From Marinilabiliales bacterium (GTDB taxonomy: Bacteria; Bacteroidota; Bacteroidia; Bacteroidales; SZUA-534), in assembly GCA_003512955.1 (NCBI GenBank), contig DOTG01000020.1:1-64000 (forward strand): a stretch of DNA of 64,000 bases, in the 5' to 3' direction. Every line of letters starts with the position of its first letter. The first letter of the stretch is position 1. Positions 45,480 through 54,396 of this stretch are shown piece after piece. Under the pieces are notes generated by a model that saw only the letters and a list, made by a program, of their open reading frames with translations, was not told where the DNA came from and did no database searches. A program made the translations under genes and the position numbers.

Positions 45480-46028
45480 CTATTGTTTAATAATTCTATC
45501 CTTAATTACTTTTGCGGGTGTTCCTGCGCAAACTTTCCATGGTGGTAAATCGCGGAATACACTTGAACGGGCACCAACTACCGTTCCATCACCGATGGTA
45601 ACACCTGGTGCAACAAAAACATCGGCAGCCAGCCAACATTGTTCCCCAACTTTAATTGGCCTTGCTTTTAATGGAAACCTCGAATGCTCATAATCGTGAT
45701 CGGCGCCGCAAAGGAATGAAAACTGGCTTATTGTTGAATTTGCCCCTATTTCGATAGTGGTAACGCAATAACAATAAACCCCATCTCCCAAGGTTGCATT
45801 TTGATGCATGATTAAATTCCAGGGGGCATAAATTTTTGCCGAAGGATAAATCCTGGCTTTCCGATGCAGTTTTGCCCCAAACATACGCAATAATACATTC
45901 CGCCACAAGTGAAAGGGTCTTGGCGAAAACCGGAAGAAAACTATATATGCAACACCCCAAATCACCCGGCTTAAACGGTTACTTAATGAGAAGTAACTCT
46001 TTTTGTCGCTTATATCTACCTTAATCAT
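45480..46028 (-). CDS. WcaF-like hexapeptide-repeat acetyltransferase
   Basis: A 182-residue left-handed beta-helix protein of the CysE/LacA/WcaF group. Repeats run from about 60 to 165 (for example YPSAKIYAPWNLIMH, ATLGDGVYCYC, AADVFVAPGVTIGDGTVVGA). It should transfer an acetyl group from acetyl-CoA to a sugar of the repeat unit. The hydrophobic N-terminal stretch is as in colanic acid WcaF. It precedes the WaaE-like GT by 1 base. Confidence 0.85.
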   Translation of the reverse strand: MIKVDISDKKSYFSLSNRLSRVIWGVAYIVFFRFSPRPFHLWRNVLLRMFGAKLHRKARIYPSAKIYAPWNLIMHQNATLGDGVYCYCVTTIEIGANSTISQFSFLCGADHDYEHSRFPLKARPIKVGEQCWLAADVFVAPGVTIGDGTVVGARSSVFRDLPPWKVCAGTPAKVIKDRIIKQ

Positions 46029-46040
46029 TTCTATAAAGTT

Positions 46041-47213
46041 TTAATTAAAATGTACAAATTCAGGTGCCTTACCACCTTCGAGTTGCCATTGGTATAGTTG
46101 AAACATCATTTCACTTACTTTTGGCCATGCGTAATGATCTTCAACTAATTTTTTACCATTTGCCCCTATTTGCAATAAATCAGTAACCGATAATGATAGG
46201 GCATTATTTAAGCAGTCGTAAAGCGGTTCTACACCGTGGTTAATCCACCACCCGCAATGATAATCAACCAAATCTTTCCATGGTGCTCCAACGGTAGTAA
46301 TTACAGGTTTATTAAACATTAGCGCTTCTAAAACCACAATACCAAAATTCTCGGTCTGGGTTGGTAAAACAAATAAGTCACAGCGTTTATATAATTCTTT
46401 TTTATAATCACCATACAATGCCCCCAAAAAGGTTGTAGAAGTGTCAGCTCCACTTGCATGTAATTGTTTTTTTAGTTCGCCCAAATATGTATCATCGCCG
46501 GTTCCTGCAATTACCAAATGCCAATTGGGATAGTTCTTGTATAAACGTCCCCAAACTTCAGTTAATTTGCCCACTGACTTTATTGGATGAACCCTTGATA
46601 AATATAAAAGAATTCTTTTCCCTTCAAGATGGGGATATTGATTATGAATAAATGAACCTTCAGACTGAATTTGATCAAAATTCATTTCCATGCCGATGGG
46701 TATAACCGCAATGGGTGATTTAATGCCATATGCACGTACAATATTATATTCTAAATATGATGTAACATGAACACAATCAGCTGAATTAAGCGACTTTAAT
46801 ACGAAGAATTTCCGGAATAAGCTCTTTTTTAATTTCCCCCGATTTAGTTCCTTGGGAGCCAACATTCCATGCACTGTACTTATTCGTTTAATTCTGAATT
46901 GCTTGCTCAGACAATAACCCAGGTAATGCGTGTAACCCCATATGGAGTTTGTATGAATCAATGAATACTCAGTGATATGCCGGGTTAAATATTTTTTCAT
47001 CTCCAAAGAATATCCAATACTAAAACCATTAAAAACCGATTTTTGAAACAGGACACTGATATCATCATTTTTATTTGATGCTTGATTGTCATCTTCAAGT
47101 GAAAAAAGCCCTACTTTCAATTTTCGTTTTAAATGTAAAGCAAGTCCGTTTACAAAATAAGAAATACCGGCACCTTTGTGAGAGATCGAATTTGCTAATA
47201 TGGCAATTTTCAT
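46041..47213 (-). CDS. GT4-family glycosyltransferase
   Basis: A 390-residue GT-B retaining enzyme. The N-terminal domain opens ILANSISHKGAGISYFVNGL. The C-terminal donor domain has RILLYLSRVHPIKSVGKL, AGTGDD and the EX7E motif TENFGIVVLEAL. Such enzymes use a nucleotide sugar to extend the lipid-linked repeat. One of three adjacent GT4 genes, each 2-14 bases from the next. Donor and linkage cannot be read. Confidence 0.9.
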   Translation of the reverse strand: MKIAILANSISHKGAGISYFVNGLALHLKRKLKVGLFSLEDDNQASNKNDDISVLFQKSVFNGFSIGYSLEMKKYLTRHITEYSLIHTNSIWGYTHYLGYCLSKQFRIKRISTVHGMLAPKELNRGKLKKSLFRKFFVLKSLNSADCVHVTSYLEYNIVRAYGIKSPIAVIPIGMEMNFDQIQSEGSFIHNQYPHLEGKRILLYLSRVHPIKSVGKLTEVWGRLYKNYPNWHLVIAGTGDDTYLGELKKQLHASGADTSTTFLGALYGDYKKELYKRCDLFVLPTQTENFGIVVLEALMFNKPVITTVGAPWKDLVDYHCGWWINHGVEPLYDCLNNALSLSVTDLLQIGANGKKLVEDHYAWPKVSEMMFQLYQWQLEGGKAPEFVHFN

Positions 47214-47223
47214 AATTGTCTTT

Positions 47224-48294
47224 TTAAGTAAGGTTCCTTTTTATAAAATCAACAAATGCCACCGAAGTTTTACATACATCAATAGTTTTTACTATTTCTT
47301 TCGATCTTTCTCCATGCACATTTAAAATCGATTTATCGTCGACGTAGGCCAACATCTTATTTATGATGGATGACTGATCGTTATATTGCACATAAAATCC
47401 ATTGTAATCGTTTATTATTAAATCGTTAGATGCAGCAAGGTTGTATGAAGTAATAACTCCCATTCCGCTTGCCATAGCTTCCTGTATAATAATGCCCCAA
47501 CCCGAATGTTTTTGAAGTGATAATAAAACATCGGCCCGGGTATAAATGGAATGGATATCATACCAGTCTTTAAAATCGTTTAGCCAGAGTACCCGATCAC
47601 TTATGTTCAACTCTTTAATCAATTTAAGGCATTCGTTTTCAAGGGATCCGGTTCCAGAGATAATAAGCTGGAGGTTCATATCGGGCCGCAATGCGACAGT
47701 TTTTGCAAAACATTTAATTCCCATGGTTGGATTCCGAAAATCCTCTAAACGTCCAGAAATTAAAAAGCGCATATCGTATGCTGAATAAGTCCTTTGAGCC
47801 GCCAACAAATGATCGAGTTTAAACGAATAAGGTATACTTGTAATATTCCCCTTGTAAAGCTTTTCAAATTGCAATAATGCCTGGCTTCCAATAGCTATAA
47901 TACCCTTAGCATGTTTAGCAACCATCGCGAATAGCTTTTGCTTTAAGAAGGATTTTACTAAACTCCCGGGTAAAAACATTTCTTTTGGCCCCAGAAAATA
48001 ATCTTTTCTGTTTTTTAGTGACCAATACATCAAATATAAGCCAAAAGCAGTATTGTATTCCGAAAAAATCAAGATGTCAGGGTTCTCCTGATTTAGTATT
48101 TTATTGATTTCGTGCCGTTTGCGATTTTGTAAGACAATGCCTTTGTATTTAGCATTCCAATGTTTTCGGTCATGTGTGGCCGATTTTGAAAAAACCAATA
48201 CCAATTGAAAATCGGTGAATGATTTGTTAATAGTTTCAACAAACTCAATCTGAAAAGGCGATGGTATGGGTGTAAAATAGACGGCTTTGATCAT
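47224..48294 (-). CDS. GT4-like glycosyltransferase with altered EX7E motif
   Basis: A 356-residue GT-B protein. The donor domain shows FLISGRLEDFRNPTMGIK and IISGTGSLENECLKL. The usual EX7E is SGWGIIIQEAMASG: the first Glu is Ser while the second is kept. This occurs in some active subgroups, so it is not proof of inactivity. It overlaps the next upstream GT by 4 bases (ATGA) and is 10 bases from the following GT4. Confidence 0.85.
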   Translation of the reverse strand: MIKAVYFTPIPSPFQIEFVETINKSFTDFQLVLVFSKSATHDRKHWNAKYKGIVLQNRKRHEINKILNQENPDILIFSEYNTAFGLYLMYWSLKNRKDYFLGPKEMFLPGSLVKSFLKQKLFAMVAKHAKGIIAIGSQALLQFEKLYKGNITSIPYSFKLDHLLAAQRTYSAYDMRFLISGRLEDFRNPTMGIKCFAKTVALRPDMNLQLIISGTGSLENECLKLIKELNISDRVLWLNDFKDWYDIHSIYTRADVLLSLQKHSGWGIIIQEAMASGMGVITSYNLAASNDLIINDYNGFYVQYNDQSSIINKMLAYVDDKSILNVHGERSKEIVKTIDVCKTSVAFVDFIKRNLT

Positions 48295-49388
48295 GATACT
48301 AAAAATTGATGAAATTGCCGGGCTCTATAATTCCAGGTATGTAATGCAATGTTATATTTAACTTCTGTTATTTTATTTTCTAGAACCCAGTTCATTTTAT
48401 CACTTAAGCTTTTGGCAGAATTAATTTCAAAATAATGTCCATCATCGCCAAAAATTTCAATTGCCTCACCTATTCTACAGGTAATTATTGGTTTTTCGTA
48501 CGGCAGGTACATAAATAATTTGCTTGGGCACCGCGCCCAATCTTGTATTGTGTTGTGTAAAGGTGCAATAAAACAATCGGTTTGAGCAAATAGATCAATC
48601 AGTTTAATTTCATCAACATAACCCAAAACTTCAATATTATCGGTTATTCCGGTCAATGTAACAAATTCTCTGGCTTTATCAAGATCTTTGCCGGTACCAG
48701 CCAGAATCAGTTTGAAATTTGCCGTGTGTTTTAAAAGCTCGGCACAAGCTTCAAGCATGGTAAATAAGCCATAATTATGTGTAATTGACCCTACGTATAA
48801 AAAAACATGCAGGCTTTTTCCATTCAAATGAACATTATCAATAACTTCCCCCTTTTTCTTGTAAAGTTCATCATTAAAAGCGTACGGTAAATACAATATT
48901 TTCTTTAAAGGTTTCTTTTTTAAATAATAGTTATATAAGTATTTACTGGCGCAAATTAACTCGTCAGCATACCATTTAGAGTAACTTTCCAATAATAAAG
49001 CTTTTAATTTGTTGGTTTTCGAAACAAGCGGTATACTGGAGGTTAGCTCTGAATGCTCTATTATAATATTTGGTTTTTTACTAATACCAAAGGGTATTAT
49101 ATTCCGAACAACAAAACCACACAAATAAATATAGTCCGGTTTTATAGTATTTAAAATTGTTCGTTTATACCAAATTTCCTTAATTGAACCCGATGTAGGA
49201 AAAAAATGAAACGCAATGTTATTATTACATTCTATTTTCGACTTAATATGGTTTTCATCGGTATCCTGCATAATAATATGAACCTGCCAACCTAATTCGC
49301 CAAGTGGGTTGGCCATGCCAAGGGCACGTTTTGATGCCGCATTGGTTTTAATATCGCCGGTGGTAATAAAACAGATAGTTTGTTGCAT
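48291..49388 (-). CDS. GT4-like glycosyltransferase
   Basis: A 365-residue GT-B protein. N-terminal domain: GMANPLGELGWQVHIIMQD. Donor domain: VFLYVGSITHNYGLFTML, LILAGTGKDLDKA and WARCPSKLFMYLPYEKPI. The EX7E motif is replaced by the KLFMYLPYEKPI arrangement seen in several exopolysaccharide GT4s. It is coupled to the following gene by a 4-base overlap. Substrate unknown. Confidence 0.85.
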   Translation of the reverse strand: MQQTICFITTGDIKTNAASKRALGMANPLGELGWQVHIIMQDTDENHIKSKIECNNNIAFHFFPTSGSIKEIWYKRTILNTIKPDYIYLCGFVVRNIIPFGISKKPNIIIEHSELTSSIPLVSKTNKLKALLLESYSKWYADELICASKYLYNYYLKKKPLKKILYLPYAFNDELYKKKGEVIDNVHLNGKSLHVFLYVGSITHNYGLFTMLEACAELLKHTANFKLILAGTGKDLDKAREFVTLTGITDNIEVLGYVDEIKLIDLFAQTDCFIAPLHNTIQDWARCPSKLFMYLPYEKPIITCRIGEAIEIFGDDGHYFEINSAKSLSDKMNWVLENKITEVKYNIALHTWNYRARQFHQFLVS

Positions 49389-49402
49389 GGTTATAAAATT
49401 TC

Positions 49403-50449
49403 CTACAAAAAGGTGGATGCTATTTCAGGATTCATACACTCTTTTAAAATTTTATAACGTTGCCCAATAGTTAAATCACTGGTTAAGTATGATAGGTCCA
49501 TCTTTTTAAGTGTTTCGGCTGATTTATTTCTCGACCAAAAGGCGACCAAAATCCGTGGAATAAACCTGGGAAGTTTTGAAAGAAAATATAATACAAAAAA
49601 TAAAGGTACTTTATTTAAATTATCGAATGAAAGCAACGGACTTAATGTTTTCCAAGTAATTATTTCCTGTTTACCAATGCCTAACCTTCCCCTTAAAAGT
49701 GATTTTGGAAGCGAATACCGCTGGGTTCTACGCCATTGTTTTAAATAAATGCGCCGAATTGTTTTATCGGGGATCATATCAGCTGTTACAGCGAAATTTT
49801 TTATGCACGTATTAAATAAAGCCCACCATTGACCTTCCGCCTGCCCTATTTCCCTAAAATCACCTTTTTTAAATTCAAAAGGAACTACCTGAAATGCCAT
49901 TTCAGCATCAACCCGAAACATACCCAAGATTAAGGTAACATTGGCCCATCCGGTATAAACGCCCCAATATCCAAAACGGAGCGATTTTTTTGCGGTTTCT
50001 AATGGTAAAATAACCATCGACAGCCACCCAAAGGGATTAATCTCTTTAAAGTTTAGGCTAAATTCATAAATGCCTTTTCCTTTAAAAACCGGACTATTTT
50101 CTGGTTTTAATAATAACAATTCTTTATTTGTAATACCCGAATTGATAACTGCCTCTACTTGTTCAGGAGTTATAGGATCATCATCGCCCCGCCACCAAAG
50201 ATGGGTTCCGTTTTGGGCAAGCTCAACCAAACGTAAAAAATTAGCCCCTCCTCCTATATTTACAACATTTTTATAGTAAAACCAGTTTGTGGTGCTCTCA
50301 CAAAAACTTTTAGCTTCATTATTAATATTTTCCGAATTATCACAAACAACAACACCGGCAATTTTATCACTAAAGGATTTTATTTCGTGTAAACGTCTGA
50401 TTAAAGATTCGCTTCTGTTGTAGGTTGGAATCCCAATTATAATTTTCAT
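49403..50449 (-). CDS. GT2-family glycosyltransferase
   Basis: A 348-residue enzyme. The start MKIIIGIPTYNRSESLIRRL is the canonical GT2 opening, so this start is well supported. The metal site is WWRGDDDP. Its first 80 bases are also the out-of-frame end of the Wzy gene, an unusually long overlap for this operon. The base composition rises in GC from here leftwards compared with the wzy-wzx section. Confidence 0.88.
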   Translation of the reverse strand: MKIIIGIPTYNRSESLIRRLHEIKSFSDKIAGVVVCDNSENINNEAKSFCESTTNWFYYKNVVNIGGGANFLRLVELAQNGTHLWWRGDDDPITPEQVEAVINSGITNKELLLLKPENSPVFKGKGIYEFSLNFKEINPFGWLSMVILPLETAKKSLRFGYWGVYTGWANVTLILGMFRVDAEMAFQVVPFEFKKGDFREIGQAEGQWWALFNTCIKNFAVTADMIPDKTIRRIYLKQWRRTQRYSLPKSLLRGRLGIGKQEIITWKTLSPLLSFDNLNKVPLFFVLYFLSKLPRFIPRILVAFWSRNKSAETLKKMDLSYLTSDLTIGQRYKILKECMNPEIASTFL

Positions 50450-51695
50450 AATTCTTTAAAATAGTATAGAAAGTAAATATTATAGCAAATGAAATTGGCA
50501 TACTTAATCGAAAATGGGGAAGAGGTGAAAATAAACTATCCCAAATTAAAGTAACGAATTGTATAAAGAAAATAATTGAAAACGGACTATTGTATATAAT
50601 AGAAAAAACCTTTATACCTTTTAAGATAAAAAACATTAAGATAAAAAACATTAAAAGCATGGCAAAAATACCATTATTAACTCCTGCACCAATTAAAACA
50701 GAATGCACCGGGATAACAAATCCTTTTTTAATTTTAAATTCTATAATACCTCTTTTCAGTTCTTTATCCATCTTTTCACTCGAAGATAATAAGATGCGAA
50801 AATATTTACCTGTTAAATCCTTTTTCCAGGCTCCATGTCCAAGTATTGGCTTATCAGCTAATGCTTGAAGACCAACCTTAAACTCACCCCTACCTATTAA
50901 TAGTAATTCGAAAGGATTATAGGGATTACTCATTTTTATTGTTTGCTCATATGAGTGCGATCCCCCAATACGCCTATTTAATACACCATTTGTCCAAATA
51001 ACATAACCTGTATATCCTATAATTAAAAAAAATAACAATACAATTAAAAAGGAACCTTTGAGTTTTAACATGCTTTTTGCAAATACAATATATATACTGC
51101 TTGCAAATAGTATCATACCTAAAGAGCGACTATCAAATAAAAAGAAAATAGTTGCAACAGATAAAAGCACTATCATCAAAATCAACATTAATTCTTTTTT
51201 CAATAAATAATATGATACGACTAGAACAAATGAAATTAAAATTGGAGCAATCCTAAATTTAAAAACGTCTTCATTAAAATTAACTAAACTAACATATGCA
51301 ACATTACCAGCCATACTTGATGCATTTCGAAATATTATCGACCGAACTAGTAGACCAAAAAAGAAAACTACAATAATAAAAGTATTCGATCTGAATTTAT
51401 TGAACAAATAAATAAATGTTAAGAAAGAAACGATGGTAACCATCAAGCCCCTTGATACATTTTTAAATTCATTAGCTAATAATAATTCACTGATTATTTG
51501 AATAATTAAATAAACTATGTAAAATCCTGTTACTTGACTTAGAAAAGGATAAGCTTTATAAAGTGTTCTCCAAGGAATGAAAACAGACATCAATAAAACC
51601 CATATTTCACTTATGGAAAGAGTTCCGATGAAACGTATATATATCCCACCAAGAAGAGCATATACAAAAATCTCAATGTTATTTATTTTCTGCAC
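50370..51695 (-). CDS. Wzy-type O-antigen/polysaccharide polymerase
   Basis: A 441-residue membrane protein with 10-12 hydrophobic segments and a large periplasmic loop at about 205-325. Its HSVLIGAGVNNGIFAMLL segment resembles the conserved H-N/GI region of the Wzy_C/O-antigen ligase family. It should polymerise flipped repeat units in the periplasm. The last 27 residues, after FTFYTILKNYEN, are hydrophilic and encoded inside the next gene; a native stop was probably lost at a recombination junction. Its start overlaps the GT8-like gene by 13 bases. The gene is very AT-rich. Confidence 0.82.
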   Translation of the reverse strand: MQKINNIEIFVYALLGGIYIRFIGTLSISEIWVLLMSVFIPWRTLYKAYPFLSQVTGFYIVYLIIQIISELLLANEFKNVSRGLMVTIVSFLTFIYLFNKFRSNTFIIVVFFFGLLVRSIIFRNASSMAGNVAYVSLVNFNEDVFKFRIAPILISFVLVVSYYLLKKELMLILMIVLLSVATIFFLFDSRSLGMILFASSIYIVFAKSMLKLKGSFLIVLLFFLIIGYTGYVIWTNGVLNRRIGGSHSYEQTIKMSNPYNPFELLLIGRGEFKVGLQALADKPILGHGAWKKDLTGKYFRILLSSSEKMDKELKRGIIEFKIKKGFVIPVHSVLIGAGVNNGIFAMLLMFFILMFFILKGIKVFSIIYNSPFSIIFFIQFVTLIWDSLFSPLPHFRLSMPISFAIIFTFYTILKNYENYNWDSNLQQKRIFNQTFTRNKIL

Positions 51696-52738
51696 TTACT
51701 CAATAAATTAATTACATTTTTTACTATTTGTTTGATAGTAAACAATATATATCCATGCAAATAAAATACTGAAGTTTTGGAAACATTAAAGGGCTCTTTA
51801 ATTGGTTTCATTTTGTAAATTTTTCTGTGGTAACTAGTTATTAAACTACCATTATTAAATTTGCTATATGAATAATCAATATTTCTATATTCTAGGTATC
51901 CATTGCTTCGCAAAATTTGTCTATACAATTTAACTTTATCTGCTAAAAGGGGGAAATTACTTAAATTGAAGAATTTAGAGTTTAATTTAGTAATAGTATC
52001 ATTGTCTTTTATGTCAAATGAGCTGAAATGATAAAAAACTATTTCGTTTATTTCCGACTCTTTAAAATTTCGTTCGCTAATATTCCAATAGGCTACATTG
52101 TAATATTTGTCTTTTAAAATGAAATATGAATTAAACAAACATGGTACAAAGTTAATCCATTTCTGATCTACAAAAAGTCCCATTTTATTATCAATAAAAC
52201 AAGCGTTGAAGGTTCTTTCTTTAAACCAATCGACAAACTTTAAAGACTCTCCTGATTTTTTAACACCTAAAAACCCCAAATTAAAAATACCTGTCTGTAA
52301 AAAAGGATATTCACCATCCTCAATAAGATTTATTCGAAAATCGGGGTTAATAATATGTGGGGTTAATAAAATATCATTCGAATCAAGAATTTTAAAAATT
52401 AGATCAAGCGATTTGTAAACGAAAATATCCGGATCGAAATAAACCACTTTTTCATAATCTTTAAATAAATAATCGAAGAAAAATGGCTTGACAGCGGTAT
52501 TAAACTCAATCACATTATATTTAAAAGCTAATGAATAAAAATCAGGTATTCCAATATTTTTTGCCAATACCAAATTAAACTTTAGATTATAATCCTCAAT
52601 TTCATTTATATTCTCATCAACAATTAGATAATAATAATCTAAGTCATTTTTATGCTGCATAAAAATGGAATCAAGTAATGAGATTCCTTGTGCAAAATAG
52701 TTTTTTGATGAAATTGTAAATACAGCGTTTTTATTCAT
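51683..52738 (-). CDS. GT8-like glycosyltransferase
   Basis: A 351-residue GT-A protein. Features: NAVFTISSKNYFAQGISLLDS at the N-terminus, NVIEFNTAVKPFFFDYLF, then the DxD motif VYFDPDIFVYKSL. This is the layout of family 8 or closely related transferases that use a nucleotide sugar and keep the anomeric configuration. The terminal helix is basic and amphipathic, possibly for membrane association. AT-rich, like its neighbours. Confidence 0.78.
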   Translation of the reverse strand: MNKNAVFTISSKNYFAQGISLLDSIFMQHKNDLDYYYLIVDENINEIEDYNLKFNLVLAKNIGIPDFYSLAFKYNVIEFNTAVKPFFFDYLFKDYEKVVYFDPDIFVYKSLDLIFKILDSNDILLTPHIINPDFRINLIEDGEYPFLQTGIFNLGFLGVKKSGESLKFVDWFKERTFNACFIDNKMGLFVDQKWINFVPCLFNSYFILKDKYYNVAYWNISERNFKESEINEIVFYHFSSFDIKDNDTITKLNSKFFNLSNFPLLADKVKLYRQILRSNGYLEYRNIDYSYSKFNNGSLITSYHRKIYKMKPIKEPFNVSKTSVFYLHGYILFTIKQIVKNVINLLSKCRK

Positions 52739-52748
52739 TTATAATACA

Positions 52749-53378
52749 TTATGAGAGTTCTTTAATTATTTTAGCTGGGTTTCCGGCAGCAATAACATTA
52801 GGAGGAATATTTTTATTTATTACTGAGTTGCATCCAATAATTGAATTCTTGCCAATGGTTACATTTGGCAAAATACAAACATTTTCCCCTATCCAAACAT
52901 TATCTTCAATAATTACATGTCCCTTGGAAAATAATGGTCGTTCCCATGTGGGGGTTTCTGTTTCCTTACCAGTATTAGTCCCATGAGAGTGATCGGTAAT
53001 TAAAACATTACTTCCTACCATTACATTGTCTTTTATCATTATTTTATTAATCGCTCCTATATGGCAATTGAAATTAAAACTAACATTATTCCCAATTTCA
53101 ATTATAATATTGTTTTTTTCATTTTTGTCTGTATTCCATACTTCTATTCTAAATCCAGGACCGGTGTAAAAATTGTTTCCAATTTTAATACTTTCGGCAC
53201 CTTTAATGTATAAAGGATATCGAAATATAGGCTTTAGCCCAACTGAAGCAAATGAATTCACAATCCAGGACGTTTTAATAAACTCAAAAAAACGTACTAC
53301 TTTTATATACCTTTTGTAAGGAAAGCATATATAAGCAATTTTTATAAGTGTATTGATAAAGAACTTTATATATTTCAT
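52749..53378 (-). CDS. Hexapeptide-repeat O-acetyltransferase
   Basis: A 209-residue left-handed beta-helix protein. Repeats begin near residue 65 and end with VWIGENVCILPNVTIGKNSI and GCNSVINKNIPPNVIAAGNP; the catalytic His is in ITDHSHGT. It belongs to the maltose/galactoside-type acetyltransferases found in polysaccharide loci. Substrate unknown. It is the second acetyltransferase of the cluster, so the polymer may be acetylated at two places. Confidence 0.85.
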   Translation of the reverse strand: MKYIKFFINTLIKIAYICFPYKRYIKVVRFFEFIKTSWIVNSFASVGLKPIFRYPLYIKGAESIKIGNNFYTGPGFRIEVWNTDKNEKNNIIIEIGNNVSFNFNCHIGAINKIMIKDNVMVGSNVLITDHSHGTNTGKETETPTWERPLFSKGHVIIEDNVWIGENVCILPNVTIGKNSIIGCNSVINKNIPPNVIAAGNPAKIIKELS

Positions 53379-53403
53379 TCTGAATTAAATAACAATAAAT
53401 GTT

Positions 53404-54396
53404 TTAATTTTCATTAACTCTAAATCTTCGTCGCAGACTCGCAAAATTGTTGATTACAATTCTTAACCAAATTTTTGAGAACAATTTTGGTAAAATAAAC
53501 AGTGGGGTAATGCACATCCAGAAAGAAATGTAGAACTTATGTGTATTGTAAATCATCGGCCAAATTCTCTTTTCACTAAATTTGTTTTTTTTATCGAATC
53601 TGGTTTTATATACAAATTGAGGAAAGAACTCCAATAACATATCATTATTTATGCTATTTATAACACTTTGCGAAATTCCTGATCTTTTAAAATCATTTAA
53701 AATCTGATTATAGTTTTTAGCAAACACATCAAAAAGTTTATATCCACCGCTATTATTGATTTCAGCAATAATAATTGGTTTATAAACTATTATATTAACT
53801 TTACTCCTTAAAGCAGCATTATAGATATAAGGTACCTGTGTTAAAAAGCTTCCTTCATATTTAGAAATATTTAAATCCCCTAATAAATCTTTATTAATTA
53901 TATTTCCCGATATAAAAGTAACCCAATAGCTTAGCGTTTTTATGAAAACAACATTATTTAGGTAAACCTTATAAATTAGGTTTGGCTTTCTATAAATTGA
54001 GTTATTGTAAAAATTAACTATTCCTAACTGTTCTGAATTGTAACTCTTTAATAATTCTAGTATATAAACAATTCCTCCGGGAATAAAAAAATCATCGTCA
54101 CCTAAGACCAAAACAAATTTTCCGTTAGATTTTTTATAGCATTGAGTAATATTATATTCAATACCCATATTTTCAGAATTTAGAAATACCTTTATTGGTA
54201 ATCCTTTTTTAAGAAAATATTGTATAATATCTTGGGTGTTATCTGTAGAACAATTATCTGAAACAATAATCTCCAAAGATAATACCTTCCCTTGGATATC
54301 TTTTTCAATGCTTTCTAGGCATCTTTTTAAATATTCAGCTCTGTTCCATGTTGGTATTGCAATACTTAAAATGATATTACTTGTTCCAAATTCCAT
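53404..54396 (-). CDS. GT2-family glycosyltransferase
   Basis: A 330-residue enzyme. Opening SIAIPTWNRAEYLKRCLESI; IIVSDNCSTDNTQDII; metal motif LVLGDDDFF. The C-terminal half is hydrophobic near its end. Its start overlaps the flippase stop by 20 bases. It is similar in layout to the abequosyl/rhamnosyl-type GT2s, but linkage cannot be assigned. High AT content. Confidence 0.87.
   Translation of the reverse strand: MEFGTSNIILSIAIPTWNRAEYLKRCLESIEKDIQGKVLSLEIIVSDNCSTDNTQDIIQYFLKKGLPIKVFLNSENMGIEYNITQCYKKSNGKFVLVLGDDDFFIPGGIVYILELLKSYNSEQLGIVNFYNNSIYRKPNLIYKVYLNNVVFIKTLSYWVTFISGNIINKDLLGDLNISKYEGSFLTQVPYIYNAALRSKVNIIVYKPIIIAEINNSGGYKLFDVFAKNYNQILNDFKRSGISQSVINSINNDMLLEFFPQFVYKTRFDKKNKFSEKRIWPMIYNTHKFYISFWMCITPLFILPKLFSKIWLRIVINNFASLRRRFRVNEN

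Noticed and set aside
47224..48294. GT4 with Ser instead of the first Glu of EX7E as a dead enzyme
   Set aside because: Several active GT4 subgroups vary at that position, so inactivity is not supported.
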